Positions 10,601 to 17,846 of a stretch of 64,000 nt of DNA are shown in pieces (position 1 is the stretch's first letter; the number at the start of each line of letters is the position of its first letter). The stretch covers positions 1,674,001 to 1,738,000 of the forward strand of contig NZ_CP069128.1 in NCBI RefSeq assembly GCF_029637485.1, given 5' to 3'. The position numbers and the translations under genes were made by a program. The notes under the pieces are model-generated. The model searched no databases. It worked only from the letters and a program-made list of their open reading frames with translations, and was not told where the DNA came from. This DNA comes from Sphingomonas sp. LHG3406-1 (lineage in GTDB: Bacteria; Pseudomonadota; Alphaproteobacteria; Sphingomonadales; Sphingomonadaceae).

Positions 10601-13600
10601 CACGTCGCCGGTCGACAGCAGCACGCCGTTCAGGCTGAACGAGCCGATGCCGTCCGGAGCGGTGAAGGTGATCGCGCCGGAGACCGCCTCCCGGGCATCG
10701 CCGTTAGCGCCCGCCGCTGCTTCCTCACCCGAGCCTTCCGGCTCGCCACCACGAGCCGGCAGCGCCGCTTCGTAGACGGTGGTGGTGGCGCCGCCGGCCT
10801 GCGGAATGTCGACGGTGACCGGGGCGTCCTGGATGACGATGTCGAGCCTGGCGACGCTGCTGTCTCCGTCGGCGTCCCTCAGCGTATAGCTGAAGCTGTC
10901 GGTCACGCCGCCCGGCGTGTTGGCGTCACGGGTGTAGGTGTAGCTGCCGTCGGCGTTGAGCGTCAGCTTGCCATACTGGCCCTGGATGCCTGCGCCGAGA
11001 TTGCCTTCGAAGGCGGCGGCGTCGACGCCGGCCTTGATGCCGACGACGGCGGCATTGTCGGCGCCAAGCGTGTCCTTGCCGGCGATGCCGGAGAAGGTGC
11101 CGGCACCCGAGATGACGTTGCCGCTTTCCGGCCCGAACGTGCCCGAAGCGATGACGTCGACGTCGTTGCGTGCCGTCGGCACGTCGTCGACGATGGCGAT
11201 GGTCAGCGTATCGCTGGCACTCGAACCGTCCTGGTCCGTGATCGTGACCGGGATGACGTCGCTGTCGAGCGCGCCGTTGACGAGGCTGTTGTCCTTCAAC
11301 GTGTAGGTGTAGCCGATCGCCGTCGGGCTGTAGCTGGTGATGGTCAGCAAGCCCTTGCCGGTGTCGATCACCTGCGGGTTGAGCGGGTCGAAGGGCTGCA
11401 CGACCACGCCGGCGATGGTCACGGTCGACGGACCGTCACCCTGGCCGATGCTGATGATGCCGCTGGTGCTCTCGCTGGTGTCGCCGTTGCCGCCCGGCGC
11501 CGCTTCCTCGCCCGAGCCTTCGCTCTCGCCCGCGCCGCGGGTTCCGCTGAGGCCCTTTTCGTTGACGAGGGTGCCCGGCGAATCCACATTAGGCGCATCG
11601 ATCCGCGGCGTGTTGTTGCCGATGTTGATGACCAGCTGCGCCGTGGTTGCGTCGCCGTCGCCGTCGCGCAGGGTGTAGGTGAAGCTGTCGGTGACACCGC
11701 CCGGGGTTCCCTGGGCGCGGGCGTAGCTGTAGCTCCCGTCCGCCTTGATCGTCAGCGTGCCATACTGGCCGTTGACGACGAGATTGCCTTCGTCGTCGAA
11801 GCTGCTGTCGGCGCTTCCGCCGAAACCCGTGACCGCAACGACCGAGCCACCGTCGGCACCCGGCGAGTCGGCGCCCGCCGCGCCCGCGACCGTGCCTTCG
11901 CCGGTGATCACATTGCCGAGCGCCGGACCGTAGGAGCCGGCGGCGATGACGTCACTGTCGCTGACCGCTACCGGCGTGTCGTCATTGAAGCGGATGTTGA
12001 GGCTGCCTGAAGCAGTGTCACCGTCCTGGTCGGTCACCGTATAGTTGAGCGCCACGGCCAGATCGTTTTCGTCGGATCCCGGCACGTGCGAGATCGGAGC
12101 GACCTGGGTCACCGCATAGGCACCCGTCGACGGGTTGATCGTGATCGTCGCGACCACGTTGCCGAACTGGACGAGGTTGACCTGGTTCGGGCCGACGAAC
12201 GAGGCCGTCATGCCGCTCGGAACGCCGAAGATGGCGAACGAATTGATGCTGTAGGCCAGCGGCCCGTCGCCGCCGGAGGCCGCAAGCGTTCCGGTCAGGT
12301 TGAGCGCATCGGCCTGGTCGCCGACACCCCCAGGGTTGCCGCCGAAGACGTCGTCGTCGCTGCGGACGAGCGCATTCTCGCCGGTGACCGGGAGCAGGTC
12401 GCCGATGTTGATGGTCAGCGTCGCTTCGCTGATGTCGCCATCGGTGTCGATCAGCGCATAGGTGAAGCTGTCGCTGACGCCGCCCGGGGTGCCCGGATTG
12501 CGGACATAGGTATAGCTGCCGTCGGCCTTCATCGACAACGTGCCATACTGACCCGCGAGGACCAGATTGCCCTCCTCGTTGAAGGAAACGTCGTTGGCTT
12601 CGCCGTGGCCGATGGCGAGCACCTGGGCACCGTCGCGGCCCTGGGTGTCGGCGCCGCTGCCGCCGGCACCGCCTGCGGTGCCTTCGCCGGTGATGACGTT
12701 GCCGCTTTCGGGCCCGTAGGTGCCGGCGGCGATCGAGTCCGCGTCGTTGCGGGCGACCGGACCATCGTCCTGGATCAGGAAGACGCCCTTGGAGACATCC
12801 ACGTCGCTGCTGTCGCTGTCGCCGTCGCTGTCGGTCACCGTCTGGCGGACGACGAGGCTATTCTCCACCATGTTGATCATGGCGGCTTCGTCGAAGCTGT
12901 CGCCTGCCTCCGGGTTCCAGACCGGCTGCAGCTGGGTGAAGGTCACCGCGCCGGTAGCCGGGTCGATGGTGATGGTGAAGTAGGGCACCTCACCGACCGA
13001 GCCGGTGATGGTGTTCCCGTTCTGGCTGAGCAGGATTTCCGCTCCGCGGCCGACCGGGTCGCCGTCGTTGGCACTGCGGTCGCCGCCCTGCAGCGCATAC
13101 ATGCCGGAGCCGACATTCGAGCCGGTGAGCACCAAAGAATAGGCAGTGCTGCCGGCGCCGTCCGCGCCATAGCTGACCGCGGCGAAGTTGCTGGCGAAGC
13201 CGACAGTGACGCTGGCAAGGCCGCCGGGAGCGCCGGCACCGTCGGTGTCGTTGCCAGCGGGCTGAGTCTCGTCGAGGACGAGGGTCGGAACATCGGACTC
13301 GACTGCGAGGCTGCTGTCGGGACCGTCGTCCTTGAAGACGATAAGGTTGCCGATGCCGGTCGAAGCCGTCGCGGTGTCGCCGTCGAAGTCCTTGATGACG
13401 AGCGTGGCGTTGATCAGACCCGACAGATTCAGGGCGTCGTCGAACGCCGCCGGCGTCGAACCGTCGACATTGTGCTCGAGCGGGACCGACTGACTGACAG
13501 TCAGCGAGCCACTGGCGTTGATGGTCACCGTGAAGGCGACCTTGCCGCCGTCGTAGGTGCCGGTGATGACATTGGCCGAAGTCTGGACGAGGGTGATCGG

Positions 13601-15583
13601 GAAATTGCCCTGCGCCGTCTGGAGCGGGGTCGAGCCGTTGCCGACCACGCTGATGGCATAGCTGGCGGCGCCCGAGGCGGCCTGGCCGTCGGCGCCATAG
13701 TCGAGGCCCGCGCCGACGATCACGGCCGAAGCGCTGGTCTGGCTGATCGGGAAGCCGGCCGGCGTGCCGGCGCTGGTCTCGTCGAGGGTGACGCCCGCGC
13801 CTGCCTGGACGCCGCTCAGCGAGGGACCGTCGTCGGTGAAGCGCAGGTTGGCGCCGATCTGGATCGAGGCGCTGCTGCTCGCACTGTCGCCGTCGCGATC
13901 GGTGATCGTCGCGCTGGCTGTCAGTGTGACGAGGCCGTCGGCGAGGCTGATCAGCTGGTCATTGAACGGCGAGCCGGTCGGGTTCGGATCGGTGTTGGTG
14001 TGGTCGATCTGGCCGTACTGGGTGAGCGTCACCACGCCGGTGCCGTTGACCGATACGTCGAACACGGTGTTGCCGGCGTTGACGCCGGCCGCGCTGGTGG
14101 CGGTCGAGCCGACCACCTTGCCGCCGACGAGGTAGAGGTTGATGGCGACTCCGCCCTGCGTCAGGCCCGAGGCGCCGCCCGGCGTACCGAGCGCGAAGCT
14201 CATGCCAGGGGCCGAACCGAGACCGTCCGCGCCGATCGACTGGGCAAGCGAGAAGACGCCGCCGAAATTGGCCGAGCTGCTGGCGCTGTCGCTGCCCTCG
14301 CCGCGGCTGTCGGCATCGTCGGTGGTGAGGAGGACGCCCGAGTCGGCGCCGGCGCTGACCGCGACGGTCGGCGTGTCATCGTCGACATTGACCTGCAGGG
14401 TGCCGACCGCGCTGTCGCCGTCACGGTCGGTGACCGTGTAGTTGAAGGTGAAGGCGACGTTGTTCTCGTTCTCGCCCGCCGCATGGACGATCGGCGCATT
14501 CTGCGTGACCGTATAGGCGCCGGTCTGGGCGTTGAGGGTCACGGTGATAACCGTGGTCTCGCCTTGACGGACGATCAGCGCACCCTGCGCATCGATCGAG
14601 TAGGTGAAGCCGGTCGGAGCGCCCGCCGTGTTGAAGGCGAAGGTCAGCGGCCCGTCGCCACCCGAACCGGACAATGTGCCGGTCGCATTGACGCTGTCGG
14701 GATCGTCGCCGGTACCGCCGGCATTGCCCCCCGGACGCGCGTCGTCGTCGATCTGGACGACCGCATTGGGGCCGACCTCGGGCTCAAGATCCTCGAGGAC
14801 CGAAACGTCGCGGAATTCGGGCGGGGTGTAGTCGAGCCGGGTCGGCGGCAGCAGGTCGCCGAGCGGAGTGCCCGGATCCAGCGGGCCGACCGCCTCGATG
14901 AAGTTGCCGCCGCTCGACTGCGGCACGCCGCTCGCCGGGCGCGGCTCCTGGTCGATCAGCAATGCGGCGAGGTTGGTCGAGGGAACTTCGATGTCGTTGA
15001 TGACCAGCTGCGGCACGAACACCGCGCCGTCGACGATCAGCATCTGGCTGCCGTCGGGCAGCATGACGAGGAGATCGCGGCCGACGATACGGATGTCGCT
15101 CAGCTCGACTCCGGCGGGGAGGACGACGACGCCGTCGGGCCCGGGGACAACGCGCTGTGCGTCGGCCTTCACGACCGCCTGGGTCTTGCCGATCTCGATC
15201 AGCAGGCGCGCCTGGCTGGTCGCGCCACTGGCATCGCTCAGCGTGTAGGTGAAGGTGTCGCGGCTGTTCTCGGGAACGCCGGCCTTGGCGGTATAGCTAT
15301 AGTCGCCGCGCGCAGTGAGGCTGAGCGTGCCGTGTTCGCCTTCGACCCGCAGACGTCCGCCCTCGAAGCTGGTGTCGTTGCCGCCGGCCCCGGCGACCGC
15401 GACGACCCGCGCTCCTGCAGCGGCTCCGTCGGCACCGGCCGAACCGGTCTCGGTGCCCGCACCGCTGATCACATTGCCGGTGGCCGGTCCGCGTTCACCC
15501 GCGGCGAGCTGTTCCGCATCGTCTCGTGCGATTGGCCCCTGGCTCTGGAAAGACCCCGACAGCGAAGCATCTTCGTAGCGCAT
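4613..15583 (-). CDS. Giant type I-secreted adhesin with VCBS/Ig-like repeats
   Basis: A protein of 3656 residues, first gene of a type I export operon, with no Sec signal peptide. Residues 36 to about 2000 hold six spaced units with a GNVI(S/T)GxGT motif (near 36, 961, 1222, 1484, 1758 and 2001) and closing motifs such as GQYGTLTxxADGSYTY and DSFTYTLxDxDGD, typical of VCBS/cadherin-like repeats. Segments with SGGDGPL and VNVDDDTPT resemble the T1SS-143/DUF5801 type. Residues about 140-240 form a distinct module (LPAGVELSDIRIVGRDLLVM, INDIEVPSTNLAALLIDQ). Residues about 2260-2752 are two nearly identical 247-residue units. No RTX nonapeptides (GGxGxDxLx) and no obvious LapG-type retention site were seen. 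After a hydrophobic stretch near 3398-3420 (IALMAGLAAGFAAMPAAAS) comes a ~235-residue tail that I do not recognise. Likely surface-attached or released for biofilm or cell contact. A GAAGGG site precedes the ATG. Confidence 0.9.
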   Translation of the reverse strand: MRYEDASLSGSFQSQGPIARDDAEQLAAGERGPATGNVISGAGTETGSAGADGAAAGARVVAVAGAGGNDTSFEGGRLRVEGEHGTLSLTARGDYSYTAKAGVPENSRDTFTYTLSDASGATSQARLLIEIGKTQAVVKADAQRVVPGPDGVVVLPAGVELSDIRIVGRDLLVMLPDGSQMLIVDGAVFVPQLVINDIEVPSTNLAALLIDQEPRPASGVPQSSGGNFIEAVGPLDPGTPLGDLLPPTRLDYTPPEFRDVSVLEDLEPEVGPNAVVQIDDDARPGGNAGGTGDDPDSVNATGTLSGSGGDGPLTFAFNTAGAPTGFTYSIDAQGALIVRQGETTVITVTLNAQTGAYTVTQNAPIVHAAGENENNVAFTFNYTVTDRDGDSAVGTLQVNVDDDTPTVAVSAGADSGVLLTTDDADSRGEGSDSASSSANFGGVFSLAQSIGADGLGSAPGMSFALGTPGGASGLTQGGVAINLYLVGGKVVGSTATSAAGVNAGNTVFDVSVNGTGVVTLTQYGQIDHTNTDPNPTGSPFNDQLISLADGLVTLTASATITDRDGDSASSSASIQIGANLRFTDDGPSLSGVQAGAGVTLDETSAGTPAGFPISQTSASAVIVGAGLDYGADGQAASGAASYAISVVGNGSTPLQTAQGNFPITLVQTSANVITGTYDGGKVAFTVTINASGSLTVSQSVPLEHNVDGSTPAAFDDALNLSGLINATLVIKDFDGDTATASTGIGNLIVFKDDGPDSSLAVESDVPTLVLDETQPAGNDTDGAGAPGGLASVTVGFASNFAAVSYGADGAGSTAYSLVLTGSNVGSGMYALQGGDRSANDGDPVGRGAEILLSQNGNTITGSVGEVPYFTITIDPATGAVTFTQLQPVWNPEAGDSFDEAAMINMVENSLVVRQTVTDSDGDSDSSDVDVSKGVFLIQDDGPVARNDADSIAAGTYGPESGNVITGEGTAGGAGGSGADTQGRDGAQVLAIGHGEANDVSFNEEGNLVLAGQYGTLSMKADGSYTYVRNPGTPGGVSDSFTYALIDTDGDISEATLTINIGDLLPVTGENALVRSDDDVFGGNPGGVGDQADALNLTGTLAASGGDGPLAYSINSFAIFGVPSGMTASFVGPNQVNLVQFGNVVATITINPSTGAYAVTQVAPISHVPGSDENDLAVALNYTVTDQDGDTASGSLNIRFNDDTPVAVSDSDVIAAGSYGPALGNVITGEGTVAGAAGADSPGADGGSVVAVTGFGGSADSSFDDEGNLVVNGQYGTLTIKADGSYSYARAQGTPGGVTDSFTYTLRDGDGDATTAQLVINIGNNTPRIDAPNVDSPGTLVNEKGLSGTRGAGESEGSGEEAAPGGNGDTSESTSGIISIGQGDGPSTVTIAGVVVQPFDPLNPQVIDTGKGLLTITSYSPTAIGYTYTLKDNSLVNGALDSDVIPVTITDQDGSSASDTLTIAIVDDVPTARNDVDVIASGTFGPESGNVISGAGTFSGIAGKDTLGADNAAVVGIKAGVDAAAFEGNLGAGIQGQYGKLTLNADGSYTYTRDANTPGGVTDSFSYTLRDADGDSSVARLDIVIQDAPVTVDIPQAGGATTTVYEAALPARGGEPEGSGEEAAAGANGDAREAVSGAITFTAPDGIGSFSLNGVLLSTGDVNKVVADNATGTLTVTSITFNAATQQWSVNYTYLLKDNTAGAVPPASGNTSQSFAFVINDSDGDTSGGNLVISIVDDVPTARLDTDSVVEGASTGGNVIFGTGTDSGLAGKDTLGADGAVVVGVKTGGDTSSAANANVGTQINGQYGKLTLNADGSYTYVANPNSVAAGQQDVFTYTIRDSDGDLSTTTLTITVNDVTLTPDTEVNSVNEAALDLVKDPADLAAGTVIGSNPSSGAETVSGQLSVSGATSYVLNGPAAGANGILQLNSNGSYTYTLTSPFSTNPAGNDGAVASGSNVFTYTATDANGNSVQGTITINIVDDVPTARVDNDVIAAGTFGPEGGNVITGAGTVGGSGGIGADTRGADGASVVGIKAGTDNGAIATGVGQVIAGQYGTLTIAADGTYSYIRNPNTPGDVTDTFSYTLRDGDGDTSVAQLNIYIQDSPVTIDIPPAGGATTTVWEEALGARGANESQGSVEGAAAGANDDPREAVSGIISFVSKDGLQAISINGVNVVLGGTFPQTITNANGQLLVVTGVSYNAATGNGAVSYTYTLLDNSIGNQAVAGGDTQASFPVVITDKDGDTSPAGNLVITIKDDAPTANNDAYEIVEGDADNSISFDVDLNDVAGADGTGSRPFTSLTGTYGTLTLNPDGTQTYTLSAAGQLAINALAPGATLTDNFSYTLNDGDGDSDPATVVVTLRGTDDPPVITDLTPKVSGGDAVVDEDDLPNGSDTTKESLTTTGDFKIAAPDGIDDLTVGGVAVIVNGVFQNGASGTTPLGNTITFTGYNPATGVVSYSYTLLANEAHASGAGENNLFDDLAVTLTDSDQDVATDTLSVRIIDDVPTANDDLGYEIFEGDADNAISFDVDLNDVPGADGTASRTFTSLTSTYGTLTLNPDGTQTYTLSPAGQAAINGLAPGATLTDSFSYTLTDNDGDSDPANVLVTLRGTDDPPVITDLTPAVNGGDAVVDEDDLTSGSDTVKESLTTIGDFKISAPDGVDDLTVGGVAVIVNGVFQNGASGTTPLGNIITFTGYNAQTGVVTYGYTLLANEAHASAAGENNLFDNLSVTLTDTDQDVATDTLSVRIIDDVPTAANDTFGQVAENQPFSFSVFGNDVFGADGVNTADASKVTFTQPAQGSVSYNPANGQFTFTPAAGQQGSTSFTYTIEDGDGDKSTATVTINLQPDSVPIVSNAAAKVDDDGLAGGNPGGTGDIDANAGDAGPNTSEAVFSGNIAVNWGGDAAGSSITFANLNGQPGTVGVEAVTYQWDSSNGTLSAVSARGTIFQVVVSPSTGNYTVSLLKPILHAAGANETSTFVDLNYRAQDGDGDIDLTGKLTIEFNDDSPNPFTPGSVTTTNGDTPPVQGNLNLSIGADGFGSLVFSPTLNGQVVKDGAATLTIAGQPLIYTVNGSTLTAATAGGQVGFVVQLNTNGTYTFDVQNVISNGTETNFTNLTGTKAGNLSYVGIGAGDTSGNIDVLLSASGPNNAIKTVNTDSDSIGVGNQSIGVGDSLRIDFVKDINLNAGKPSGFSYADHVGTDRFIQTIKQVQGNQTETVTIQVYARDTTNTDAAAPDSSPINGLGDSSKVDITAVRVIDYQSGTSTASVTLNGVGVPTTVGFGVTATLQSDGSVIFAGLQEGDRYEISTGNNQFDSVVVRGLAGGFDLGIFGIGSFNSGTPILQNLPIIAIDADGDQVTSSISATINPVGTPVPTLAASSFSLLSTSSSPTGDPSLSGLRTSSANNNIALMAGLAAGFAAMPAAASTVAGAPLAGVETDFTSHSGGEHRGYAELFDDGNIAKLTDLSALGDDNGFVFGGADLGGRGVQQVGGNEIGQLAVDQGGSGADPVFALDQGTNLAVPAAQPFIAIGGGEIVLPTAEQMMALAGPAAEPIQHNPALEQVLYDSLSGGGVDGIGIDRLIDAAVKMAEPLDQQAGRDIADLATGAGGGEANIPQLATQLADAVPGWDGGHFSALFQGPVAVMDAPTLHPDAVQPVANG
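7326..8804 (-). repeat. Two tandem ~741-bp units inside the adhesin gene
   Basis: Two adjacent units with a 741-bp (247-codon) period lie at 7326-8066 and 8067-8804; the second is one codon shorter. The spacing was checked at two anchors: GCGGTCGGCACGTCGTCG at 7326 and 8067, and AACACGCCGTTGACGATC at 7560 and 8301. Each unit encodes EGDADNxISFDVDLNDV, TYGTLTLNPDGTQTYTLS, PPVITDLTP and SLTVRI-like segments, ending with IIDDVPTA. Similarity at the DNA level points to a recent duplication or gene conversion. Confidence 0.85.
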
Positions 15584-16167
15584 TGTTCACCCTTCGAACG
15601 GCTGGCCAACGGTCCCCACCGCCGGTCCCTGCCACGCCGCGTTAATCAGGTGTTGGTCGGAAGCCGTTGAACGGCAAAGGTTAACGACCGAGACCCACAA
15701 ACGCGCGTAACGACCAAGACAATCACGAACATAGTGACAATTGCAAGTCAGAGGGGCTAATCCGCTTCCTCCACAGGCAATCCAACCAACAAGTCTACCA
15801 AGTTGGTATCGGTTAACGAGAACAGGGTCTGCAATGCATTTGTTGTAAAAGTGTACGGGTGCTTCAAGCCAGGCCAGGCTCGACTTGCGGTGTGCTCGTC
15901 ATGCCTTTCAGCTTTCGCTGAACATGCAAGTTCCAATTCTGTCTTGTTATTGTCGTTGCTGATCCGGACTGACCGCGTTTACATTCTGTTAAGGATATTC
16001 GTTGAACCCGTAACGATGCGAACTTCCGCCGTCACTGACTCCGAAGGGGGCGCAAGAATCTTCACCGAGCCGTCCCGAAACGGGAAGGAACTGCGATTTT
16101 TCCGCTGCGACTCGGGCGCGACTCGGGAGCGCTTGATCCCGGACTCGAGCGCCGCCATCGTGGCCGG
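15584..16167. promoter_or_regulatory. 584-bp divergent intergenic region upstream of the adhesin operon and the sulfotransferase gene
   Basis: No convincing gene. An open frame at 15803-16171 lacks a ribosome site, recognisable motifs and typical codon use. The segment from about 15640 to 16015 is visibly richer in A+T than its surroundings, as expected for regulatory DNA. The 9-mer GGTTAACGA occurs twice in the same orientation (15679-15687 and 15811-15819), with related GTTAA sequences at 15641 and about 15989. Promoters for both flanking units should lie here, but I cannot assign boxes with confidence. Confidence 0.5.
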
Positions 16168-17763
16168 GTGACCGATTCCGCCCCTGCCGGCCACTGGCCG
16201 CGCGACCTGCTCGAGGCCGCCCGCGCCATGAACGCCAACCGGCTCGACATCGCCGAGCGGCTGCTGAAGGCGCGGCTGCGCGCCAATGCCGACGATCCCC
16301 GCGCGCTGCGCATGCTGGCAGAGGTGGCGGGCAGGATCGGGCGGCTGCACGACAGCGAGGCGCTGCTCCGCCATGCGCTGGAGGTCGCGCCGGACTTCCA
16401 GGCCGCACGGGCCAATCTCGCCCTCGTCCTCGGGCGCCTCGGGCGTCCGCAGGAGGCGCTGCCGCTGCTCGAAGAACTGCTGAGCGTCGATCCGGACGCG
16501 CCCGGTCACCAGAACCTCAAGGCCGCGACGCTCGGGCGTCTGGGCGAGTTCGAGGCGGCGATCGCCACCTACCGACAGGTGCTGGAGGACATGCCCGGTC
16601 AGCCCAAGGTGTGGCTCAGCCTCGGTCACATGCTGAAGACGGTCGGCCGGCTCGACGAGGGCATTGCCGCCTACCGCGAGGCGATCGCGATCCGACCGCA
16701 ACTGGGCGAAGCTTGGTGGAGCCTAGCCAATCTCAAGACGGTCCGCTTCACCGATCAGGATCTGGCGGAGATGGAAATCGCGCTCGCCCGCGACGACCTC
16801 ACGCCCGAGGATCGCTTCCACCTCGAGTTCGCACTCGGCAAGGCGCTGCACGACCTGAAGCGCTATGACGAGGCCTTCGCCTTCTATGCCGCGGGCAACG
16901 CACGGCGGCGCGAGCACCAGCCCTATCGCGCGGCCGACACCCGCCGGACCGTCGATGCGAGCATCGCCACGTTCACCGCGCAAGCGCTAGCGGCGCGCGC
17001 GGGGCAGGGGTGCGACCGGTCGGACCCCATCTTCATCCTCGGCATGCCCCGCGCCGGCTCGACCCTGCTGGAGCAGATCCTCGCCAGCCACAGCCAGGTC
17101 GAGGGCACGACCGAGCTGCCCGACCTTCCGGCGATCGCCCGGCGGCGCAAGGGCTATCCAACAAGCGTGCTGGAGTGGACCGCCGACGAGCTGCGCGGCC
17201 TCGGCGAGGAATATCTCTCCCGCGCCGCGGCCCAGCGGCAGACGGACCGGCCCTTCTTCATCGACAAGCTGCCGAACAACTGGCTGTTCACGCCCTTCAT
17301 CCACCTGGTCCTGCCGCGAGCAACGATCATCGACGCGCGCCGCCATCCGCTCGGCTGCTGCCTGGCAAACTTCCGCCAGCATTTCGCCCGCGGCCAGGCC
17401 TTCACCTACGACCTTGCCGACATGGGCGCCTATTTTGCCGACTATGTTCGGCTGATGGCCCATGTCGACGCGGTGCTTCCCGGCCGCGTCATCCGCGTCA
17501 TCTACGAGGAGATGGTGTCCGAGCCCGAAGAGCGCATCCGCCGGCTGCTCGACGAGGTCGGCCTGCCCTTCGAGCAATCCTGCCTCGACTTCCACAAGAC
17601 CGAGCGGGCGATCCGCACGCCGAGCAGCGAGCAGGTGCGCCGCCCCATCTACCGCGAGGCGGCGGAGGAATGGCGTTCTTACGAGGCACATCTTGATGCG
17701 CTCAAGCAGGCACTCGGCCGCGTCCTCGACTGCTGGCCTGAGGCGCCGCCGCAACAATCCTGA
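16168..17763 (+). CDS. TPR-repeat sulfotransferase
   Basis: A 531-residue protein with a GTG start. Residues about 10-240 are tetratricopeptide repeats (for example LRMLAEVAGRIGRLHDSEAL and ANLALVLGRLGRPQEALPLL). The C-terminal half is a PAPS-dependent sulfotransferase: the 5'-phosphosulfate loop is FILGMPRAGSTLLEQIL near residue 289, and the 3'-phosphate region follows with TIIDARRHPLGCCLANFRQ. It would transfer sulfate from PAPS to an unknown acceptor. The family often sits next to TonB-dependent receptors in sphingomonads and relatives, as here, where the receptor begins 83 nt downstream. No export signal is visible, so the protein is probably cytoplasmic. Confidence 0.87.
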   Translation: MTDSAPAGHWPRDLLEAARAMNANRLDIAERLLKARLRANADDPRALRMLAEVAGRIGRLHDSEALLRHALEVAPDFQAARANLALVLGRLGRPQEALPLLEELLSVDPDAPGHQNLKAATLGRLGEFEAAIATYRQVLEDMPGQPKVWLSLGHMLKTVGRLDEGIAAYREAIAIRPQLGEAWWSLANLKTVRFTDQDLAEMEIALARDDLTPEDRFHLEFALGKALHDLKRYDEAFAFYAAGNARRREHQPYRAADTRRTVDASIATFTAQALAARAGQGCDRSDPIFILGMPRAGSTLLEQILASHSQVEGTTELPDLPAIARRRKGYPTSVLEWTADELRGLGEEYLSRAAAQRQTDRPFFIDKLPNNWLFTPFIHLVLPRATIIDARRHPLGCCLANFRQHFARGQAFTYDLADMGAYFADYVRLMAHVDAVLPGRVIRVIYEEMVSEPEERIRRLLDEVGLPFEQSCLDFHKTERAIRTPSSEQVRRPIYREAAEEWRSYEAHLDALKQALGRVLDCWPEAPPQQS

Positions 17764-17846
17764 CACAAACGGCGGCTCCCGCATTGACATTACATCGTTG
17801 CGCGGCAGCAATGACAGTTCTTACGGGGGAAGTAGGGGGGAAAATC

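Noticed and set aside
4613-15583. CRISPR-like periodic repeats
   Set aside because: The repeats are long, in frame and coding, with periods of 240-275 codons; they are protein domain repeats.
7445-15670. Very long open frames on the plus strand (1521 and 1194 codons) opposite the adhesin
   Set aside because: They mirror the repetitive Asp/Gly/Thr-rich adhesin codons, show only Arg/Val/Asp/Gly-rich sequence without domains, and have no ribosome sites. The minus-strand protein has clear domains and operon context.
15803-16171. 122-codon open frame upstream of the sulfotransferase
   Set aside because: Lies in an AT-rich regulatory region, has no ribosome site or recognisable motif, and overlaps the true GTG start of the next gene.
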